This document shows, one piece after another, positions 3,977-5,811 of a DNA stretch of 5,811 bases; within the stretch, counting starts at the first letter, position 1, and each line of letters opens with the position of its first letter. The notes beneath the pieces are model-generated. The model worked only from the letters and a program-made list of their open reading frames with translations. It ran no database searches and had not been told where the DNA came from. Origin of the DNA: an uncultured Selenomonadaceae bacterium (GTDB lineage: Bacteria > Bacillota > Negativicutes > Selenomonadales > Selenomonadaceae); the NCBI GenBank assembly GCA_905236665.1, contig CAJONF010000011.1, forward strand, positions 1 to 5,811, written 5' to 3'. The translations under genes were made by a program, and so were the position numbers.

Positions 3977-5797
3977 ATGTTTGTAGGAAGAGATTATCAA
4001 AGTCAAAGACGGCGAGCGGATATTTTATTGTCGATAATTTTACTGGCAAGCATCGCGCTGGCGGTTTCGTTAGAAGATTTGGACTACAGGCTTTCCGATT
4101 GGCTTTATAAAAAAATCGGCGCGGCAAGTTCAGATATTATCGTTATCGGCATTGATTCAACCACGATTGAAAAAAAAGGTCCGCTGGTGTCGTGGATTCG
4201 CAGAGATATGTCAAAGGCTATCGACATTCTAAACGCCGACCCCGCCGCCCGCCCTGCTGTCATTGGTTTGGATTTTCTGTTCACCGGAAGAAATCCCGAC
4301 GCGCCCGAATTTGATAAACGCCTTGCTGAAACGATAAGCAAATATAGCAACGTGGTTTTGGCTTCCGCGGTGATTATGAACGACGACGATTTAGAAGATA
4401 GTAAAAATCCTTTTGCGCAGTGGGAACAGACGTGGCGTGGCGATTATCCTTTCCCCGAAATGCTTAACGCCGCCGATATTGCTCACATTTGCGAACCATA
4501 CGATGCTGACGGAATTGTCCGCCACCAGCTTTTATACGTAAAAACTACCGAGCACGGCAGATTATATTCTTTTTCCAGAGTTATTTATGAGAAGTGGTGC
4601 CAACATAAAAAAATTTCTCCCAACCCGCCGCCGCTTACGGAAAGCAACGGGCTTTATTATCTGCCGTTCACAGCCAAAAGCTACAGCCAAGGTTTTAATT
4701 TTGTTGACCTGCTTGACGGAAAAATTGCTCCGAATTTTTATAAAGATAAAATCGTCCTTATCGGCTCATATGCGCCAGGCATGGGCGATGAATTTTCCAC
4801 GGCATTAGATCGTTCTGCTTTGGTTTATGGGATAGATATTCACGCCAATTCAATACAGGCTTTTCAAAATGGTTTTTTCCCGCGTGAACTCAATCAGAGC
4901 GCGCAGATTTTTATTTTGGTACTTGTGGGCTTTTTATCAGGTCTGCTCTTCCGAAATGGAAAAATGCAACAGATATTGGCGCAGTGGCTAATTATTTGTT
5001 TCAGCTGGCTTGACATTTGCCAAGTTCTTTATCGATATGGAATTATTCTTCACGCGCTGTGGATACCTTTGACAGTGAGCGTGCTGTTTGTCAGTGCTGT
5101 TGCCATGAACTATACATACGCCCGCACTGAAAAGGATAAAGTTACTTCAACTTTTGGGCGATACGTTGACCCGACGATTATGCGCCAACTGCTTGACGGG
5201 AAAGCCGAATCGCTGGACGTGGGCGGAACATTAAAAAATATTGCTGTACTCTTTGTGGATATTCGCGGCTTTACGACAATGAGTGAGCAGTTGCCGCCAA
5301 CGGTCGTTGTTGAAATTCTTAACCGCTACTTGACGCTAACGTCTGAATGTATTCGGCGACATCACGGCACGTTAGATAAATTCGTGGGGGATTGCACAAT
5401 GGCTTTTTGGAACGCGCCTATTCCTCAAGAAAATCCCGTTCATTTAGCTTGCCGCGCCGCCGTGGACATGATTAAAGGTTCAAAAAAATTAAAACAGCAA
5501 CTAAAAGAGCAATACGGTCGCGAGATAGATTTTGGCATTGGTGTTCACTGGGGAAGCGCAGTAGTCGGCAATATCGGTAGCCCGTTTAGAATGGATTACA
5601 CAGCCATTGGCGACACGGTGAACACAGCGGCTAGGCTTGAGGCTAATGCACCTGGCGGAAAAATTTTTATTTCCCGCGCCGTGGCAGATATTTTGGGCTC
5701 GCAAGCTGTCGTAACGTCGCTGGGCAATTCAGTTAAGCTGAAAGGCAAAGCAGGCGGTTTTGAAGTCTTGACGCTGGATTCTTTAGAAGAAAACTAG
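3977..5797 (+). CDS. CHASE2-domain membrane-bound class III adenylate cyclase
   Basis: This 606 aa integral membrane protein is predicted to make cAMP from ATP in response to an extracytoplasmic signal. A first membrane segment (about 14-31) is followed by a CHASE2 sensor domain (about 35-300; IIVIGIDSTTIE at 54-65, VIGLDFLF at 95-102, LLDGKI to KDKIVLIGSYAPGMGD at 245-271, YGIDIHANSIQAF at 284-296). Three closely spaced membrane segments follow (about 309-325, 332-352, 355-378), then a short linker with FGRYVDPTIMRQLL (393-406) and the catalytic domain (about 420-600). All class III catalytic residues are visible: metal-binding D428 and D472, adenine-selecting K468 and T542 (Thr marks the class IIIb subtype), and transition-state N549 and R553. 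It should therefore be an active adenylate, not guanylate, cyclase; as a homodimer it can form two sites. The ATG is 1 bp after the previous stop, with only AAGGG (3966-3970) as a weak ribosome binding site. Class IIIb enzymes are often bicarbonate-responsive. Confidence 0.93.
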   Translation: MFVGRDYQSQRRRADILLSIILLASIALAVSLEDLDYRLSDWLYKKIGAASSDIIVIGIDSTTIEKKGPLVSWIRRDMSKAIDILNADPAARPAVIGLDFLFTGRNPDAPEFDKRLAETISKYSNVVLASAVIMNDDDLEDSKNPFAQWEQTWRGDYPFPEMLNAADIAHICEPYDADGIVRHQLLYVKTTEHGRLYSFSRVIYEKWCQHKKISPNPPPLTESNGLYYLPFTAKSYSQGFNFVDLLDGKIAPNFYKDKIVLIGSYAPGMGDEFSTALDRSALVYGIDIHANSIQAFQNGFFPRELNQSAQIFILVLVGFLSGLLFRNGKMQQILAQWLIICFSWLDICQVLYRYGIILHALWIPLTVSVLFVSAVAMNYTYARTEKDKVTSTFGRYVDPTIMRQLLDGKAESLDVGGTLKNIAVLFVDIRGFTTMSEQLPPTVVVEILNRYLTLTSECIRRHHGTLDKFVGDCTMAFWNAPIPQENPVHLACRAAVDMIKGSKKLKQQLKEQYGREIDFGIGVHWGSAVVGNIGSPFRMDYTAIGDTVNTAARLEANAPGGKIFISRAVADILGSQAVVTSLGNSVKLKGKAGGFEVLTLDSLEEN

Positions 5798-5811
5798 AGA
5801 GTGCTAGTAAA

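Noticed and set aside
1..5170. 11-bp direct match GATACGTTGAC at 1-11 and 5160-5170, considered as an attachment site or flanking repeat
   Set aside because: The match stops at 11 bp, both copies lie inside unrelated coding sequences on opposite strands, and there is no integrase or tRNA gene. Coincidence is the simplest explanation.
5798..5811. Possible start of another gene or terminator after the cyclase
   Set aside because: Only 14 bases remain, with no stem-loop, Shine-Dalgarno or credible coding signal.

Overview
The window looks like a chromosomal stretch from a diderm Firmicute, probably Negativicutes (Selenomonas/Veillonella relatives). I infer this from two things. The genes carry strong Firmicutes-type Shine-Dalgarno sequences (AAAGGAG, GGAGG) and often start with TTG. 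The window also encodes an LPP20/FlgT-like exported protein of a type usual in bacteria with an outer membrane. Base composition is moderately AT-rich and similar throughout. There are no tRNA, rRNA, CRISPR or mobile-element signatures. This looks like ordinary core chromosome rather than an island.

Layout. Positions 1-1247 hold two genes on the minus strand: an uncharacterised protein of about 206 aa (627-1247), followed 14 bp later by the N-terminal 204 codons of a FAD/NAD(P)-binding oxidoreductase that runs off the left edge (1-612). A divergent intergenic region of about 170 bp follows. It contains a good sigma-A-type promoter for the plus strand (TATAAT at 1330-1335), a GC-rich hairpin in the predicted leader (1349-1371), a weak candidate minus-strand promoter and a small palindrome over the minus-strand ribosome binding site.

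From 1418 to 5797 five plus-strand genes are packed head to tail: tsaE, tsaB, rimI, an LPP20-like exported protein and a CHASE2-domain class III adenylate cyclase. Gaps are 3 bp (tsaE-tsaB), a 37-bp overlap (tsaB-rimI), 15 bp (rimI-LPP20) and 1 bp (LPP20-cyclase). No terminator is visible between them, so they probably form one transcription unit. The last 14 bases after the cyclase show nothing recognisable.

How the genes fit together. TsaE and TsaB belong to the machinery that makes N6-threonylcarbamoyladenosine (t6A) at position 37 of ANN-decoding tRNAs. RimI is an N-terminal protein acetyltransferase that very often travels with them. The catalytic partner TsaD is not in the window. The two downstream genes form a second module: a secreted envelope protein and a membrane cyclase whose CHASE2 sensor domain would lie in the same compartment. 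This suggests envelope sensing coupled to cAMP, but the link is inferred only from adjacency.

The most unusual features are the very high density of the palindrome AAAATTTT (about 16 copies by eye), concentrated in the left quarter of the window, and the apparent use of TTG starts by four of the seven genes.
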